A stretch of 64,000 nucleotides of DNA from Tranzscheliella williamsii. Taxonomy: Eukaryota > Basidiomycota > Ustilaginomycetes > Ustilaginales > Ustilaginaceae. Each line of letters starts with the position of its first letter. Within the stretch, counting starts at the first letter, position 1. Made by a program: the position numbers and the translations under genes. The DNA is taken from assembly GCA_023212725.1 (NCBI GenBank), contig JALBYF010000063.1, positions 41,800-105,799 on the forward strand. Direction: 5' to 3'. The notes under the pieces are model-generated. The model was not told where the DNA came from. It did not search any database and saw nothing but the letters and a program-made list of their open reading frames with translations. Positions 20,633 to 32,142 of this stretch are shown here, in pieces.

Positions 20633-21823
20633 ATGGCACCGAAACCGTGTGTCATCTGCGCCAAGGACCGGGCGGTACTGCGTCGTCCCAAGACGGGCCA
20701 GCAGATCTGCCGCGAATGCTTCTATTACGTTTTCGAGACCGAGGTGCACCATACCATTGTGTCGAACAAGCTCTTTCGACGCGGTGACCGGGTGGCGATT
20801 GGCGCGTCGGGGGGCAAGGACTCGACGGTGCTTGCGCACTGCATGAAATTGCTCAACGAGAGGTACGACTACGGGCTGGATCTGTTCCTGCTGAGTATCG
20901 ACGAAGGCATCACCGGATACCGGGACGACTCGCTGGAGACGGTCAAGCGGAACCAGCAGCAGTACCAGCTGCCGCTCAAGGTGCTAGGCTATGGCGAGCT
21001 GTACGGCTGGACGATGGACGACATTGTCAAGACCGTGGGGCGCAAGAACAACTGCACCTTTTGTGGTGTCTTCCGCCGGCAGGCACTAGATCGCGGCGCG
21101 GCGTCCCTGGGCGTCGACCACATCGTCACCGGGCACAACGCCGACGATGTTGCAGAGACGGTTCTCATGAACGTCCTCCGCGGCGATATTGCCAGGCTGG
21201 AACGATGCACGGAGATCGTCACCAAGGGGCCGGATGGGTCCGAAGAACCCGGCCACGAAGGTTGCGGCGCTGGCGGCGCCAACGCGATGGGCATTGGCGG
21301 CAGCGGGATCCGCCGAAGCAAACCGTTCATGTACGCCTACGAAAAGGAGATTGTCATGTACGCCTACTTCAAGAAGCTGGACTACTTCTCCACAGAGTGT
21401 ATCTACTCGCCCAATGCGTACCGCGGCTACGCGCGGACATTCCTCAAGGATCTCGAATCGATCCGTCCATCGTCGATCGTCGACATCATCCAGTCCGGCC
21501 AGAACCTCAAAGTCTCCAGCCTCGTCAAGCAGAACCGCAAGGCAGAACTGCAAAACTGCCTCCGCTGCGGTTATATTTCGTCCAACAAGGTCTGCAAGGC
21601 CTGTATCCTGCTCGAAGGCCTCGAGAAGGGCACGCCGTCGTTGGGCATCGGCAGCGAAAAGTCGAGAAAGATCAAGGACATCCGACACGACCACGCCGCC
21701 AAGGACGGCGTGGACCCGCCGCAGCAGACTTCCGAAAGGAGGATCCCGAAGTGGACCGGCGTCGTTCGGGACCCGCCACAGGCGGCCACGAGCAGAGGTG
21801 CCAAAGTTGACCTCAGCTTCTAG
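20633..21823 (+). CDS. NCS6: Cytoplasmic tRNA 2-thiolation protein 1 (Ncs6/Ctu1)
   Basis: 396 residues from the ATG at 20633, without introns. The ATP-pyrophosphatase (PP-loop) motif SGGKDS lies at 59-64. Zinc-binding pairs are CVIC (6-9) and CREC (26-29), with the catalytic-type CTFC at 141-144, and a C-terminal cluster [16 protein letters not shown] is at about 305-320. Together these are diagnostic of Ncs6/Ctu1. With Ncs2 it adds sulphur, delivered by Urm1, to position 2 of wobble uridine 34 in Lys, Glu and Gln tRNAs in the cytosol. The last 60 residues are a basic tail that is less conserved. Confidence 0.96.
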   Translation: MAPKPCVICAKDRAVLRRPKTGQQICRECFYYVFETEVHHTIVSNKLFRRGDRVAIGASGGKDSTVLAHCMKLLNERYDYGLDLFLLSIDEGITGYRDDSLETVKRNQQQYQLPLKVLGYGELYGWTMDDIVKTVGRKNNCTFCGVFRRQALDRGAASLGVDHIVTGHNADDVAETVLMNVLRGDIARLERCTEIVTKGPDGSEEPGHEGCGAGGANAMGIGGSGIRRSKPFMYAYEKEIVMYAYFKKLDYFSTECIYSPNAYRGYARTFLKDLESIRPSSIVDIIQSGQNLKVSSLVKQNRKAELQNCLRCGYISSNKVCKACILLEGLEKGTPSLGIGSEKSRKIKDIRHDHAAKDGVDPPQQTSERRIPKWTGVVRDPPQAATSRGAKVDLSF

Positions 21824-21935
21824 CCAGACCGCCCGGCATCTGCATCGCATTGCACGCTTTCCATCCCTGTATTTGTACGGCAACACAGACACATGAACAC
21901 TGCACACATGAGCGAGGCTGAGGAGGAGCAATCTG

Positions 21936-24503
21936 TCAGGCATCGGTGGTGCGTCGAGCAAGATCGACCGAGGCTTCGAGGTCGCGGCCCTCGTCCCAGA
22001 TCCACGTCTTGACGGTGCCGTCGTCGCCACACGAGGCGAGGAGGCTCTGGGCCTTGTTCCAGACGGCGCCATAGGCGACGTTGTTGTTGGTCGAGAGCGA
22101 GGAAAGGTCGGCGACGGTGGCGTTTTTGCCCATGTTGGCGGTGAGGCCCGGGCGAGCGATGCTGTAGAGGCTGTCGCGGCCGTGCCCCTCGAGTGTCTGC
22201 AAGACCTCGGAACTCTCCTGGTCCCACATGTAGATGAGGCCGTCCTCGGAGCCGCCGACGAGCAGCGAGGTGTGCGCGAAGCTGGAGCGGATGAAGTTCT
22301 TGCTGGTATTCTGATGGCCCTTGAAGCGCTTGAGCGGACGGAGCATGCGGAGATCCCAAAGGCGGTTGGAGTTGTCTTTGGACGAACTGAGCAGCAGCGA
22401 GCCGGACTCGTTGAGCTCGACCGACGTGACCTCGCCCAAGTGGCCGGTGATGGTGCGGATGCAGAGACCCGAGACCACATCCCAGAAGCGGATGGTGGTG
22501 TCTTTGGACGCGGTGACAATGAGGTTGCCGAGAGGGTTGAAGATGGCTGACGAAACGCCCAGTTGATGGCCGGTAAAAGTCTTGACGATAGAGCCAGTTT
22601 CGACGTCGTACATCCGCACCAGTTTATCGTAGCCCGCCGAGACAATGTGGCGTTCGTCTGGATGGAAGCGGCAGCTATAGACGTCGCCTACGCCTGACTT
22701 GAGCGTGGCTTGACACTGCCCGTTCTGCACGTTCCATACCTTGACGGTTGAATCCCCTGACGCCGACGCTACATGTCCGCCTGAACGCGTCGAGTCAACG
22801 TCCCACACCCTGCTCCTGTGCCCCTCCATGACCGCTTCGCAGCGGCCAGAGTTCGAGTCCCAGAGACGAACAGTGTTGTCGCTGCTCCCGCTGACGAGCT
22901 TGCGACCTTCCTCGCCAACAAAGCGGACGCTCTTGACGTTTTTGCGATGGCCCCGCATGGTATGGGCCACCGAATTAGGAACAATGAACCCGGTGTAGTC
23001 GTGCAACAGGCCAGAGATGACGGGAGCCTTCTTCGGATGGTACCGGGCGAACTCCACCTGGTAGGCTACCGCCTGGTGCAACATGGTCAGTAGACGATGT
23101 GGGGGTACGTAGGCATTTCCATGGACAGAGGTGGTGACAGCGTTAGCACTCGATGCGCCGTCCTTCAACACACCGTCGTCTAACAGCTCCAGGCCATCAC
23201 GGCCGTTGCCAAGATCCGACCGCGAGGAGGCGCCGCCAGCGACGCCGTTGATGGCTGCTGAAGGCCCTGAAACGGAACCAGGAAAGCCGACCTCGGTTTC
23301 CATCCAGTCCTGCTCGAGCATAGCTGCAAAGTCCATGACCAGCTTCTCCCGCGCCGGCTGGATGCCTTCCCATGCGGAGAAAGACGGGGCATCGGTAACG
23401 GCTTTGGCAGACAAGAGGTAGCAGAGGTCCCTAAACTCGGAAGGATGCGGCTGGTAGTGCTCCAAGGGTTTCAGCCTCTTGTTGAGAAATGTGAAGGCCT
23501 TCTGGAATTCTCGGTGCTCGATGTGCTCGAGGAACTGCAACTTGTAGACGGCGTAGAGAAAGGCTTTGTGGTTCTTGACAAGCGGCTTGGAAAGAAGCTT
23601 TTCCACTTCGGGCCAGTCGCCCTCCAGGATGTAGCCGCGGAGCTTGCGTGCATCAAGGCCCGCCTCTTCACGCTCTCGACGCTTTATACCCGCCTCGTCC
23701 ATCAGGAGCTGCCTTGTTGCACCGAAGCCTTCATCTGCCAACCACTGGTCTATCATGCGAAGAATGTCGTTGCGAACATTGGGGTCGTCTGGCCGCAAGA
23801 CAGCGGTTCGAGAGGAGGCCAGCGTGGCTTGGTTGGCAAGCCCTTCTCTGGTGCTTCTGCTGGTGCTGCTGCTGGTGCTGCTACTGGCGACGGCTTGGCC
23901 CACAGACTGTCCAAGAATGGAAGAGTTCTGGTAGTATGGATGGTAGCTGTGCGGGGGCGGCCGCAGGCCATGTAGCTGCAGGTTGGCTACAGTGTGGTCC
24001 TTTGCTTCCGCCAGAAGCACTTGCTTCCTACGCTTCCAAGCCTCCTTGGTGCTGCCGCCTGCGACGTTGTTACTGCTGCCGTTACCGCTAGCGCCGCCAA
24101 TGGTGGAGCCTTCGGACGTGATACCTAGGCCACTCATACCGGTCGCTAGGTCTGGCTGCAGATGAGATGCGATAGATGGGAGGGACCACGATGGCAGTCC
24201 CACTGTCGTGTTGGTCCTGAGCATTGCATTAGACGTCTGCGGCGACGTGGGTGCAGTTATCGATCCCCCCGGCAAGGTCGGTCGAGCTTCGAACGAATCT
24301 GGCGGTGCGGCGGATGCGACGGGCGACGGGAGCCGCGACGTCGACGCCCTCGGTGTCAAGGGCGCAGAAGAAGACTGGGATGGCTGTTGAGGCAAAAGGG
24401 GCGAGGCTGTCGGGCCGCCATGTTGGGTCCCGTCGGTAGACCCTCCAGGAGACCGCGGCGCTGTGAGGTTGGCAGAGCTACGGCCGCCCCGCTCGGCCGC
24501 CAT
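21936..24503 (-). CDS. LisH-CTLH-WD40 repeat protein
   Basis: 855 residues from the ATG at 24503 (context CACCATGG). The open frame upstream of it begins at GTG and was trimmed. The first 230 residues are low-complexity Ser/Thr/Pro/Gly. A LisH segment (ILRMIDQWLADEGFGATRQL) starts near 250, followed by a CTLH segment (LRGYILEGDWPEVEKLLSK) and a helical region with LLTMLHQAVAYQVEFARYHP. Seven to eight WD40 repeats run from GHRKNVKSVRFVG to the C-terminus (KTWIWDEGRDL). This layout is shared by GID7/WDR26 and SMU1-like scaffold proteins. The linker before the propeller does not let me choose a specific orthologue, so no symbol is given. Probably a protein-interaction scaffold. Confidence 0.85.
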   Translation of the reverse strand: MAAERGGRSSANLTAPRSPGGSTDGTQHGGPTASPLLPQQPSQSSSAPLTPRASTSRLPSPVASAAPPDSFEARPTLPGGSITAPTSPQTSNAMLRTNTTVGLPSWSLPSIASHLQPDLATGMSGLGITSEGSTIGGASGNGSSNNVAGGSTKEAWKRRKQVLLAEAKDHTVANLQLHGLRPPPHSYHPYYQNSSILGQSVGQAVASSSTSSSTSRSTREGLANQATLASSRTAVLRPDDPNVRNDILRMIDQWLADEGFGATRQLLMDEAGIKRREREEAGLDARKLRGYILEGDWPEVEKLLSKPLVKNHKAFLYAVYKLQFLEHIEHREFQKAFTFLNKRLKPLEHYQPHPSEFRDLCYLLSAKAVTDAPSFSAWEGIQPAREKLVMDFAAMLEQDWMETEVGFPGSVSGPSAAINGVAGGASSRSDLGNGRDGLELLDDGVLKDGASSANAVTTSVHGNAYVPPHRLLTMLHQAVAYQVEFARYHPKKAPVISGLLHDYTGFIVPNSVAHTMRGHRKNVKSVRFVGEEGRKLVSGSSDNTVRLWDSNSGRCEAVMEGHRSRVWDVDSTRSGGHVASASGDSTVKVWNVQNGQCQATLKSGVGDVYSCRFHPDERHIVSAGYDKLVRMYDVETGSIVKTFTGHQLGVSSAIFNPLGNLIVTASKDTTIRFWDVVSGLCIRTITGHLGEVTSVELNESGSLLLSSSKDNSNRLWDLRMLRPLKRFKGHQNTSKNFIRSSFAHTSLLVGGSEDGLIYMWDQESSEVLQTLEGHGRDSLYSIARPGLTANMGKNATVADLSSLSTNNNVAYGAVWNKAQSLLASCGDDGTVKTWIWDEGRDLEASVDLARRTTDA

Positions 24504-24861
24504 GGTGTATATAGTGGACCCAGCGAGTCTATGGTGGGTCTTCCTAAGGAGCGGCTGGCATATCGTTGGCCGCACAGCAGTGCACTGAAAGGGAAGAATG
24601 CCTAGTTTGACGGTAGTAGGCTGTGGGTACGTATCAAGTCGGCTTGGCTTTGCGTTGTACAGAGTAGGCCTTTCGACACTTCGGATCTAACACTTGCTTT
24701 TGCTATCCGTGCGAGAAGAAGATCTCTTGACCCGCACGGACGTGTCGGCCGCCGCAACGCCTCGAAGCTGAACACCTGGAAGTTATGCGCACGCTGCTCA
24801 CCTTCACGCTGCTATCACTTGGACCTGCGATCACGGTTATCGCACACGACGCAATCCAGCC
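24504..24861. promoter_or_regulatory. Divergent promoter region, WD40 gene / OST3
   Basis: 358 bases between two ATG codons facing away from each other. It must contain both promoters and both 5' UTRs. No specific binding site was recognised. Confidence 0.5.
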
Positions 24862-25928
24862 ATGAAGCTCCCCTCGCTGCTGGCGGCCCGACTGAGCATC
24901 TGTCTCTTTGCCGTGCTGGCCTTGTGCGCGACCCATTTCGTTTCCGCACAGGGCATCAAGTCCAAGGCGCAAGCTGATCTCTTGAAGCGCATCCAGTCGT
25001 CGCCCAAGGGATACATCGATGTCGACAGCCGAGAGTTTGGGGCGCTCGTGCAGCTCCCTCGCGACTATGCGGTGACTGCTCTGCTGACGACAACGGACGG
25101 CAAGATCAAGTGCGGTCCGTGCTTGTCGTTCCAGCCCGAGTTCGACAATCTGGCTGCCCAGTGGAACAAGAACCGGGCGGTTAGGGACAAACACGTCTTT
25201 GTCAAGGCCGAGTTTTCGCGCGCTCAGCAGGTGTTTGCGCAGTTCAAGCTGCAGCATGCGCCCGTCATCTACACGTTCCCGGCGCCGACGGATGCGAAGG
25301 CGGCGCCGGACCACGTGGCGTACGACTTTGCCAACCACGGGTTCGGGGCGGACGATGTGGCGCACCATCTGAACAAGCTGCTGGGCACCCGTTTCCGCTA
25401 CAAGAAGCCGCTGAATGTCAAGCTGATCTCGATCGTCGCCACGTCGGTAGTGACGCTGTTCGGCGCGCTCTTCTTCCTGGGTCCGTACCTGCCCATGTTT
25501 GTCAAGTCGTCCAAGCCGTTCTGGATGCTGGTCAGTCTGGGCTCTATGGTTGTCTTCACCTCGGGCCAGATGTGGAACGCGATCCGCGGCGCGCCGTACC
25601 TCGCCATGGGCGCCGGCGGCCAGCCCGAGTACTTCGCCGCCGGCTTTCAGAACCAGTACGCGGTCGAGACCCAGATCATCGCTGCGCTCTACTCGCTCCT
25701 CGCCTTCTCCTTTATCGCGCTCACCGTCCTCGTCCCCGCTCAGCGCGACCCCACCCGCCAGCGCGCCGGCGTCTACGTATGGTCCGCCATCTTCCTCGCC
25801 ACCTTTTCCCTCCTCTTTGTCATCTTCCGCATGAAAAAGTAAGCATCCCCTCCCCTCCCTTCCCGCCTTGCCGCATCTACTGACCCTCCGTCTACAGCCC
25901 GAGCTACCCATTCCGGCTCTTCTTCTAG
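24862..25928 (+). CDS. OST3: Oligosaccharyltransferase subunit Ost3/Ost6, two exons
   Basis: Exons 24862-25838 and 25898-25928 give 335 residues; the 59-bp intron has GTAAGC and CTACAG borders in phase 2. Residues 1-29 are a signal peptide. The lumenal thioredoxin-like domain carries CGPC at 84-87. Four membrane segments follow (starting near 190, 215, 270 and 305). The spliced C-terminus reads MKNPSYPFRLFF, typical for the family. Without splicing the frame would stop at MKK immediately after the donor. Ost3/6 is a subunit of the ER oligosaccharyltransferase. Its redox-active domain holds cysteine-containing substrates so that nearby asparagines can be glycosylated. Ost3 and Ost6 cannot be separated from sequence alone. 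Confidence 0.92.
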
Positions 25929-26157
25929 GCGGCCTCGGATCCAGTCCGTAGCGAACGCGCGCGCCCTTTCCTCGATGTACAGATGAACGCAGCACCGCCG
26001 CGCTCGGCAGAACCGCATTTTGGCACTCAGACTTGCTAGCTATGCCGTGGCTTCCGGCGGGGTTCTATTGCATTCAGACCCAAGACAGGCGGCCGTGAGG
26101 CTGGAAACGCACGCTAAAGTAGGATACAGGATGCAGAGGCGGGGGAAGCGAGCAGGC

Positions 26158-27747
26158 TCAACGGGCAAAGACGCGGCGCTCGAGCCAGCGGAAGGGGATG
26201 TAGAGGAGGGCGGAGGCGACGAGGCCGGTCTCGAAGCCGAGATCGCCGGCGCGGGCGGCGATGGGGCCGGTGAACCAGACCTGGTCGATGCTGGGGACGA
26301 CGACGGCGAGCGCGACAATGCTGGCGGCGAGCGCGGCAATGCCCGGCGGAAGACGCGCCCACTGGTCCCACTGCTTGACCTGATAGGCGGCGTAGTCGCG
26401 GCGGCGAAAGACGAGGTGTTCGGTCAGCACCACGCCGACGTACAGGCTGGACCAGTAGCCCAGCACCGCGGTGAAGTTGGTCAGCGTCTCGTAGAACTTG
26501 GTGTGCCCGACAATCGCGAGCGGCAGCACAATGGCGAACGCCAGCAGCGGCCACATGAAGCGCGGGATCGGCGCGAGGAACGGCAGCAGCGTCTGGAAAG
26601 TAAGGCCGAAACTGTAGATGGTTGCCGAGATGTTGCCCGAGACAGAGAGCGCGAGCAGCACGATGAGAAACTTGCCAAAGTTGCCCAGCTTGCCGCCCAG
26701 GATCAGCTGGAAGAGCTGGCCGGACGACACGGCGAGCGCGTCGGACCATTCGGGATTGTCGTACGAGGCACAGCCAAATGCGGCGCCGATCATGATGAAC
26801 GGTACACATGAAAGGAAGAAGCCGAGGTAGGCGGACCAGAAGATCTTATGAGGCGAGGTGTCGGGCTTGAGGTAGTGGGAAACGTCTGAGACCAGGGCTG
26901 ACCAAGAGATGATGTAGCCGGCAATGATAGCAGCCAGGCCGAGCACGGAGCGGGCGGTGGGCTCGGGCTGATTCGCGGCGACGTGGAGGCCGGTGGGACC
27001 GGTCCCGGCCTCGCCCATCAGGATGAGGAAGCAGATGAGCACGGGAATCCAAACGAAGCGCTCAAAGTAGTGGAGCACTCGGATGCCGCTGAAGGAGACC
27101 AGCAGGGCGATGAGAGCGGCGATGGCGATGCCGACGTCTGGCGTCAGGCTGGAAGATCCATCGCTCCTGGCAGAGACAGCGGATAGCGTCTGGCCACCGA
27201 CAATCGAGTTGAGGATACAGTAGCCCAGCATGCTGGCGGCGTTGAGGAGGCAGACGATGCTGGCGCCAAAGTAGCCGAACGAGTAGCGGCAGTGGACCAT
27301 CTGGCGCATGCCGAGTCTGGGGCCAAAGAGGCTAAAGTAGGCCGGGAAAAGCGAGCAGAAGGCGCCGACAAAGAAGATGGTGAGCAGCGCGGAGCGCATG
27401 TCCATCTCGAGGACGGTGGCGGCAAGCGTGCCCGTGGAGAAGGAGAGGACGTTGACGTTGGCGCTGAACCAGAGCAGGCCAACGCTCCACCACCGTTCGC
27501 CTGTCCTCTCCGAGACAGCAAGAGGGCGGATGCTGATACTCTCCACCGACACCTTGCTGAGCTGCTTGGCGAGCCAGTCGAAGCGACGCAGCACCGGACC
27601 GTCGCGGGCCGCGTCCTTGTAGGTGCTCTCGACAGAGGACGTGTCATCCTCGACTGGCCGGTGCTGCCCCAGCGGCGGAGCGTCCTCGCCTCGGCCAGCC
27701 ACCTCGCCATGCAGCGCTTGCGGCCTCTGCTGCTCCAGATCCGACAT
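26158..27747 (-). CDS. NCS1-family purine-cytosine permease (Fcy2-like)
   Basis: 529 residues from the ATG at 27747; the frame extends upstream only to a TTG. The N-terminus is cytosolic and acidic. About twelve membrane segments begin near residue 75 (WWSVGLLWFSANVNVLSFS). Family marks include GPRLGMRQMVHCRYSFGYFG in the early loop, GGQTLSAVS, SWSALVSDVSHYLKPDTSP, and GHTKFYETLTNFTAVLGYWS near the end. Fungal members import cytosine, adenine, hypoxanthine or related bases with protons across the plasma membrane; the exact substrate cannot be read here. It is convergent with OST3 (229 bases apart). Confidence 0.9.
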   Translation of the reverse strand: MSDLEQQRPQALHGEVAGRGEDAPPLGQHRPVEDDTSSVESTYKDAARDGPVLRRFDWLAKQLSKVSVESISIRPLAVSERTGERWWSVGLLWFSANVNVLSFSTGTLAATVLEMDMRSALLTIFFVGAFCSLFPAYFSLFGPRLGMRQMVHCRYSFGYFGASIVCLLNAASMLGYCILNSIVGGQTLSAVSARSDGSSSLTPDVGIAIAALIALLVSFSGIRVLHYFERFVWIPVLICFLILMGEAGTGPTGLHVAANQPEPTARSVLGLAAIIAGYIISWSALVSDVSHYLKPDTSPHKIFWSAYLGFFLSCVPFIMIGAAFGCASYDNPEWSDALAVSSGQLFQLILGGKLGNFGKFLIVLLALSVSGNISATIYSFGLTFQTLLPFLAPIPRFMWPLLAFAIVLPLAIVGHTKFYETLTNFTAVLGYWSSLYVGVVLTEHLVFRRRDYAAYQVKQWDQWARLPPGIAALAASIVALAVVVPSIDQVWFTGPIAARAGDLGFETGLVASALLYIPFRWLERRVFAR

Positions 27748-28317
27748 CTCTACGATGCCTCTCGCGTGGCCACGGACGGCCGTAGTAGGTGGATTGCGCT
27801 GGCAAAGAATCTGAGGTGGCAAGATGGAGGAGGAAGTCAAGGCAGGAGAAGATCCTTGCCATCATTTCAATGCTAAGGGTTCTTCGTGCGAGATCTTCGT
27901 GCATGCATACATATCTCTACTTGGTGAATAGCGGTTTTTGGACGGCGAATTTGAAAAGATAATCGCCTCACGTCCGAGTCACAAGTCAATTTCAAATTCC
28001 TCTTGTCTACTCGTGAATCTCACGTAGCGCCTTGGCACCGATGCGCTGCTCACTATCGATTCTCGATCTTGGCGGTTGCGTGCTAGAACCAAGAGCGGGC
28101 CATCTGACTATACTTGCGCTGAAGCCTGCTGGGGAGTTGGGTTGGCCTGCACGGCATGCTTTCTCGTGTGCCTCTTTCCGTGTTTCTGTTGGAAGTAGGG
28201 AGATCGATTGAATGGCAGTGACTGTGCCAAGCAGGATACGAGCATCCTAATGTTACATCGCCGGGGCGGGGAGGCGAGCGGGAGAGGGAGAAACGGCCGA
28301 GCAGGTGCGGGAGATGC
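27748..28317. promoter_or_regulatory. Upstream region of the permease gene
   Basis: 570 bases between the permease start and the dynactin p50 stop. A 10-bp inverted repeat (GAATTTGAAA at 27947-27956 and TTTCAAATTC at 27990-27999) lies 200-250 bases upstream of the permease ATG. Between the arms is a copy of GTCACAAGTC (27978). These may be regulatory sites, but nothing in the sequence names a factor. Confidence 0.4.
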
Positions 28318-29781
28318 TCAGCGCAGCTTGTCCATCCTGGCGGCCAAGTCGCCGAGCCTCTGCTGGAGAGAGGTGAGGTTGCCGGCGACCTTGTTCTGGT
28401 TGTCGGCCATGTTGGCCTCGATCTTGCGGAGGAGCTCTTCCGTCTCGGCTTGTTGCTGTTCGCGCGCCGCCTTTCTCTCCTCCAGGCCGTCGATGGAGTG
28501 TTTGAAGTGCGAGGCCGAGGCGTGCAGTTCGCCCAGGGTCTGCAGCCGCGTCAACACGCTGGGCACGATCGGCAGCAGCGGCTCGAGCCGTGTCGATACC
28601 GTAAACAGATGCTGCAGCTTGGCTATCTCTGGCGGTGTCAGCCAGCTTCGCGATGCCGAAGCGTCTCGGTCCGACCCAGAACCGGCGGTCTCGGCCTCAT
28701 TGCCCGTCAGGCGGCGCCGCATCTCGTGCACGCGGTCCATTTCGGTGACCAGCACCTTGACTCGCCGGCTGATGGCATCCAGATGCCGCGGTTGCGACAG
28801 CAGCGACAGCTGGTGCTCCAGCCGCGACAATGTGGACAGGATCGGCCGTGGCGCTGGCTTGGTATCGTCCAGCAAAGCCTCCCGGATGCCAAGCGTGTCC
28901 TCGAGCTCAGCTAGCCGGGCATCGAGCGAGACAATGTCGGCCGCTTTAGCAGACATCTCAGGCTGATGGCCCGCATCACTACCTGCGACAACACCGGCAG
29001 GCTGAGAGAGCTGTTGTAACAGCGACTGTACCTCTTTCTGGTTGTCGAGCGGGACGGAAGCCGCCCCATCGGCCGTCTGTAGAGCTTCAGTGGCGTTGAG
29101 CTTTTCGAGCTGGTCCTGCAGTAGTTTGAGCTGCGAGAGCACCATCTCAGCGGGGACTTCTGTTGTTTGTCCGTCCTCGGCCACGCCTGCCTGCTTCGAG
29201 GTAGCAGAAGAGGATGCGGCCTGTGCCGCCAACTCTTCTTCGAGCAAGCTCGCCTCGTATTTGAGACGCCTCAGTTTGTCTAGGGGAGTTTCTTGGCCGG
29301 GTGTGGCGCCGGGGAGGGCGTACGTGTTGGTGTCGAAGCCGGCGTCGGGGGGTCGGGCGCGCGTGGTACGGGGTCTGCGGAGTCTGATGCGGCCGGAGAA
29401 GTCGGTGGCGGCGGTGTCGAGGTCAGTGGCGTCGCGGAAGCGTGCGGCGGCGTGGGAGGTGTGGAGGGGTGTGCTGTCGATGTGTTCGCTGGCGGCGGGG
29501 TCGGTGCCGCGATGCTTGCGCGCCGCGGCGGCAGCACTGTCCGAATCGTCGCTGGTAGAGCCCGAATCGCTGCCGTCGAACGAGTCGCCCTCGCTCCGCT
29601 GCACCCGCCGTCGCCGCCCCGCCCCGCGCCGTCCGTCGCGCACCTGCCCCACTGGCGCCGCCTGCGCACTCTCGTACACATCCGGCGCAGAGACATCCAC
29701 ATCCGGCAGATTCGCGTACTTCGAGAACGCGCTCCCCACCCCAGACCCGCCCCCTACCGCCGAGCTCGAGCTTGAAGCCAT
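28318..29781 (-). CDS. Dynactin subunit 2 (p50, dynamitin)
   Basis: 487 residues from the ATG at 29781. The start was chosen because the family N-terminal motif lies next to it: FSKYANLPDVDV, then SAPDVYES. A further in-frame ATG at 29964 would add an unrelated, Cys-containing leader. The middle is charged and low in complexity (Arg/Ser/Asp). From about 165 on, coiled-coil helices dominate (LDKLRRLKYEASLLEEEL; LLQDQLEKL; SRLEHQLSLLSQP; ISRRVKVLVTEMDRVHEMRRR) down to the C-terminal QQRLGDLAARMDKLR. Dynamitin is part of the dynactin shoulder, which links dynein to cargo and supports nuclear and endosome transport along hyphae. The family call is strong, despite an N-terminal linker with little conservation. 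Confidence 0.87.
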   Translation of the reverse strand: MASSSSSAVGGGSGVGSAFSKYANLPDVDVSAPDVYESAQAAPVGQVRDGRRGAGRRRRVQRSEGDSFDGSDSGSTSDDSDSAAAAARKHRGTDPAASEHIDSTPLHTSHAAARFRDATDLDTAATDFSGRIRLRRPRTTRARPPDAGFDTNTYALPGATPGQETPLDKLRRLKYEASLLEEELAAQAASSSATSKQAGVAEDGQTTEVPAEMVLSQLKLLQDQLEKLNATEALQTADGAASVPLDNQKEVQSLLQQLSQPAGVVAGSDAGHQPEMSAKAADIVSLDARLAELEDTLGIREALLDDTKPAPRPILSTLSRLEHQLSLLSQPRHLDAISRRVKVLVTEMDRVHEMRRRLTGNEAETAGSGSDRDASASRSWLTPPEIAKLQHLFTVSTRLEPLLPIVPSVLTRLQTLGELHASASHFKHSIDGLEERKAAREQQQAETEELLRKIEANMADNQNKVAGNLTSLQQRLGDLAARMDKLR

Positions 29782-31386
<1,605 letters not shown>

Positions 31387-31405
31387 CTATATGTAGTTGA
31401 GAGGA

Positions 31406-31702
31406 CTACTGCGGCTCTTGGGAGCGGGGCGGGATCAAGGGATTGGGATGCGGAATGCGCTTTTCCCGCAGATGCTTCTCGGGGTCGTCGTGGCGCTTGC
31501 GAGACAACCAGGCAAAGGCACCAAAAGCAGCTAGCGCAATGGCTGCGAAACCAAGCGGGCTGGGATGGTTCTTATTGGAAGTTCCGTTGCTGCTTTGAGG
31601 GCGGGAAGTGTACGCCCGGATGTGGTGTCCGAGAAGGGGATATGCGGAGCGTGCAGAGGCGGTGTGAGTAGAAGCGGCCCTTGCGGTCAAGCTAAGAGGC
31701 AT
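31406..31702 (-). CDS. Small predicted mitochondrial membrane protein (hypothetical)
   Basis: 98 codons from a true ATG at 31702. The first 35 residues are rich in Ser, Ala, Arg and His with no acidic residue, as in a mitochondrial presequence (MPLSLTARAASTHTASARS). One membrane segment follows (LGFAAIALAAFGAFAWL, about 50-66) and then a charged tail rich in Arg, Lys and Pro. The layout suggests a single-pass inner-membrane protein. I do not recognise the family. It is supported by its ATG, ordered architecture and position in an otherwise empty gap, but a chance frame cannot be excluded. Confidence 0.5.
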   Translation of the reverse strand: MPLSLTARAASTHTASARSAYPLLGHHIRAYTSRPQSSNGTSNKNHPSPLGFAAIALAAFGAFAWLSRKRHDDPEKHLREKRIPHPNPLIPPRSQEPQ

Positions 31703-32142
31703 CGAAGTCGGACGAGGCAGCTGTACTCAAGGAAGTGCTGATCCGTGGATGGTGATGGCCGAGCAGCGAAAGAAAGGAGCGTGCAGATGCTTGGAAGATC
31801 CGCTCTGGACATCACACAGCCCAACCAAAGGCCGCATTGGTCCGATGCACACGCGCCGCTCCCTGTGTCTTTCTCCTTAGTAATAGGAGCAGGCCACATC
31901 TCCTCACCGCCTGCCATACAGCTCCGCACTCGTTCGTCCTGAAGCCAGCCGTATGTGTGCCTTAGACAGAGAGAGAATCGGATCGACGGATCGGGCGTCT
32001 CGTGCGAAACAACCAAATCTCAAATCACAGTTGAATCGCGGCTAGAAAGTGGAGATAGAATGCCTCCTTGGCGCACACACGATCCTACTCCTTCACCAAG
32101 AGCGCCACGCATCAGAAGGGGAGGCTGTGGCAGCCACTGAGA
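31703..32142. promoter_or_regulatory. Divergent upstream region, small membrane protein / FAM32A-like
   Basis: 440 bases between two outward-facing ATG codons. No recognisable site or further gene was found. Confidence 0.4.

Noticed and set aside
21086..22645. 519-codon minus-strand frame crossing NCS6 and the WD40 gene
   Set aside because: It overlaps two conserved genes and its translation is Arg/Ser/Pro low-complexity, as expected from a GC-rich off-frame.
23840..23900. Trinucleotide repeat-like GCTGCTGGT run
   Set aside because: It codes for a Ser/Thr-rich part of the WD40 protein's linker; simple-sequence coding repeats of this kind are common and not a separate element.
24703..25995. 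430-codon minus-strand frame antisense to OST3
   Set aside because: Composition bias only; OST3 on the plus strand has a complete set of family features.
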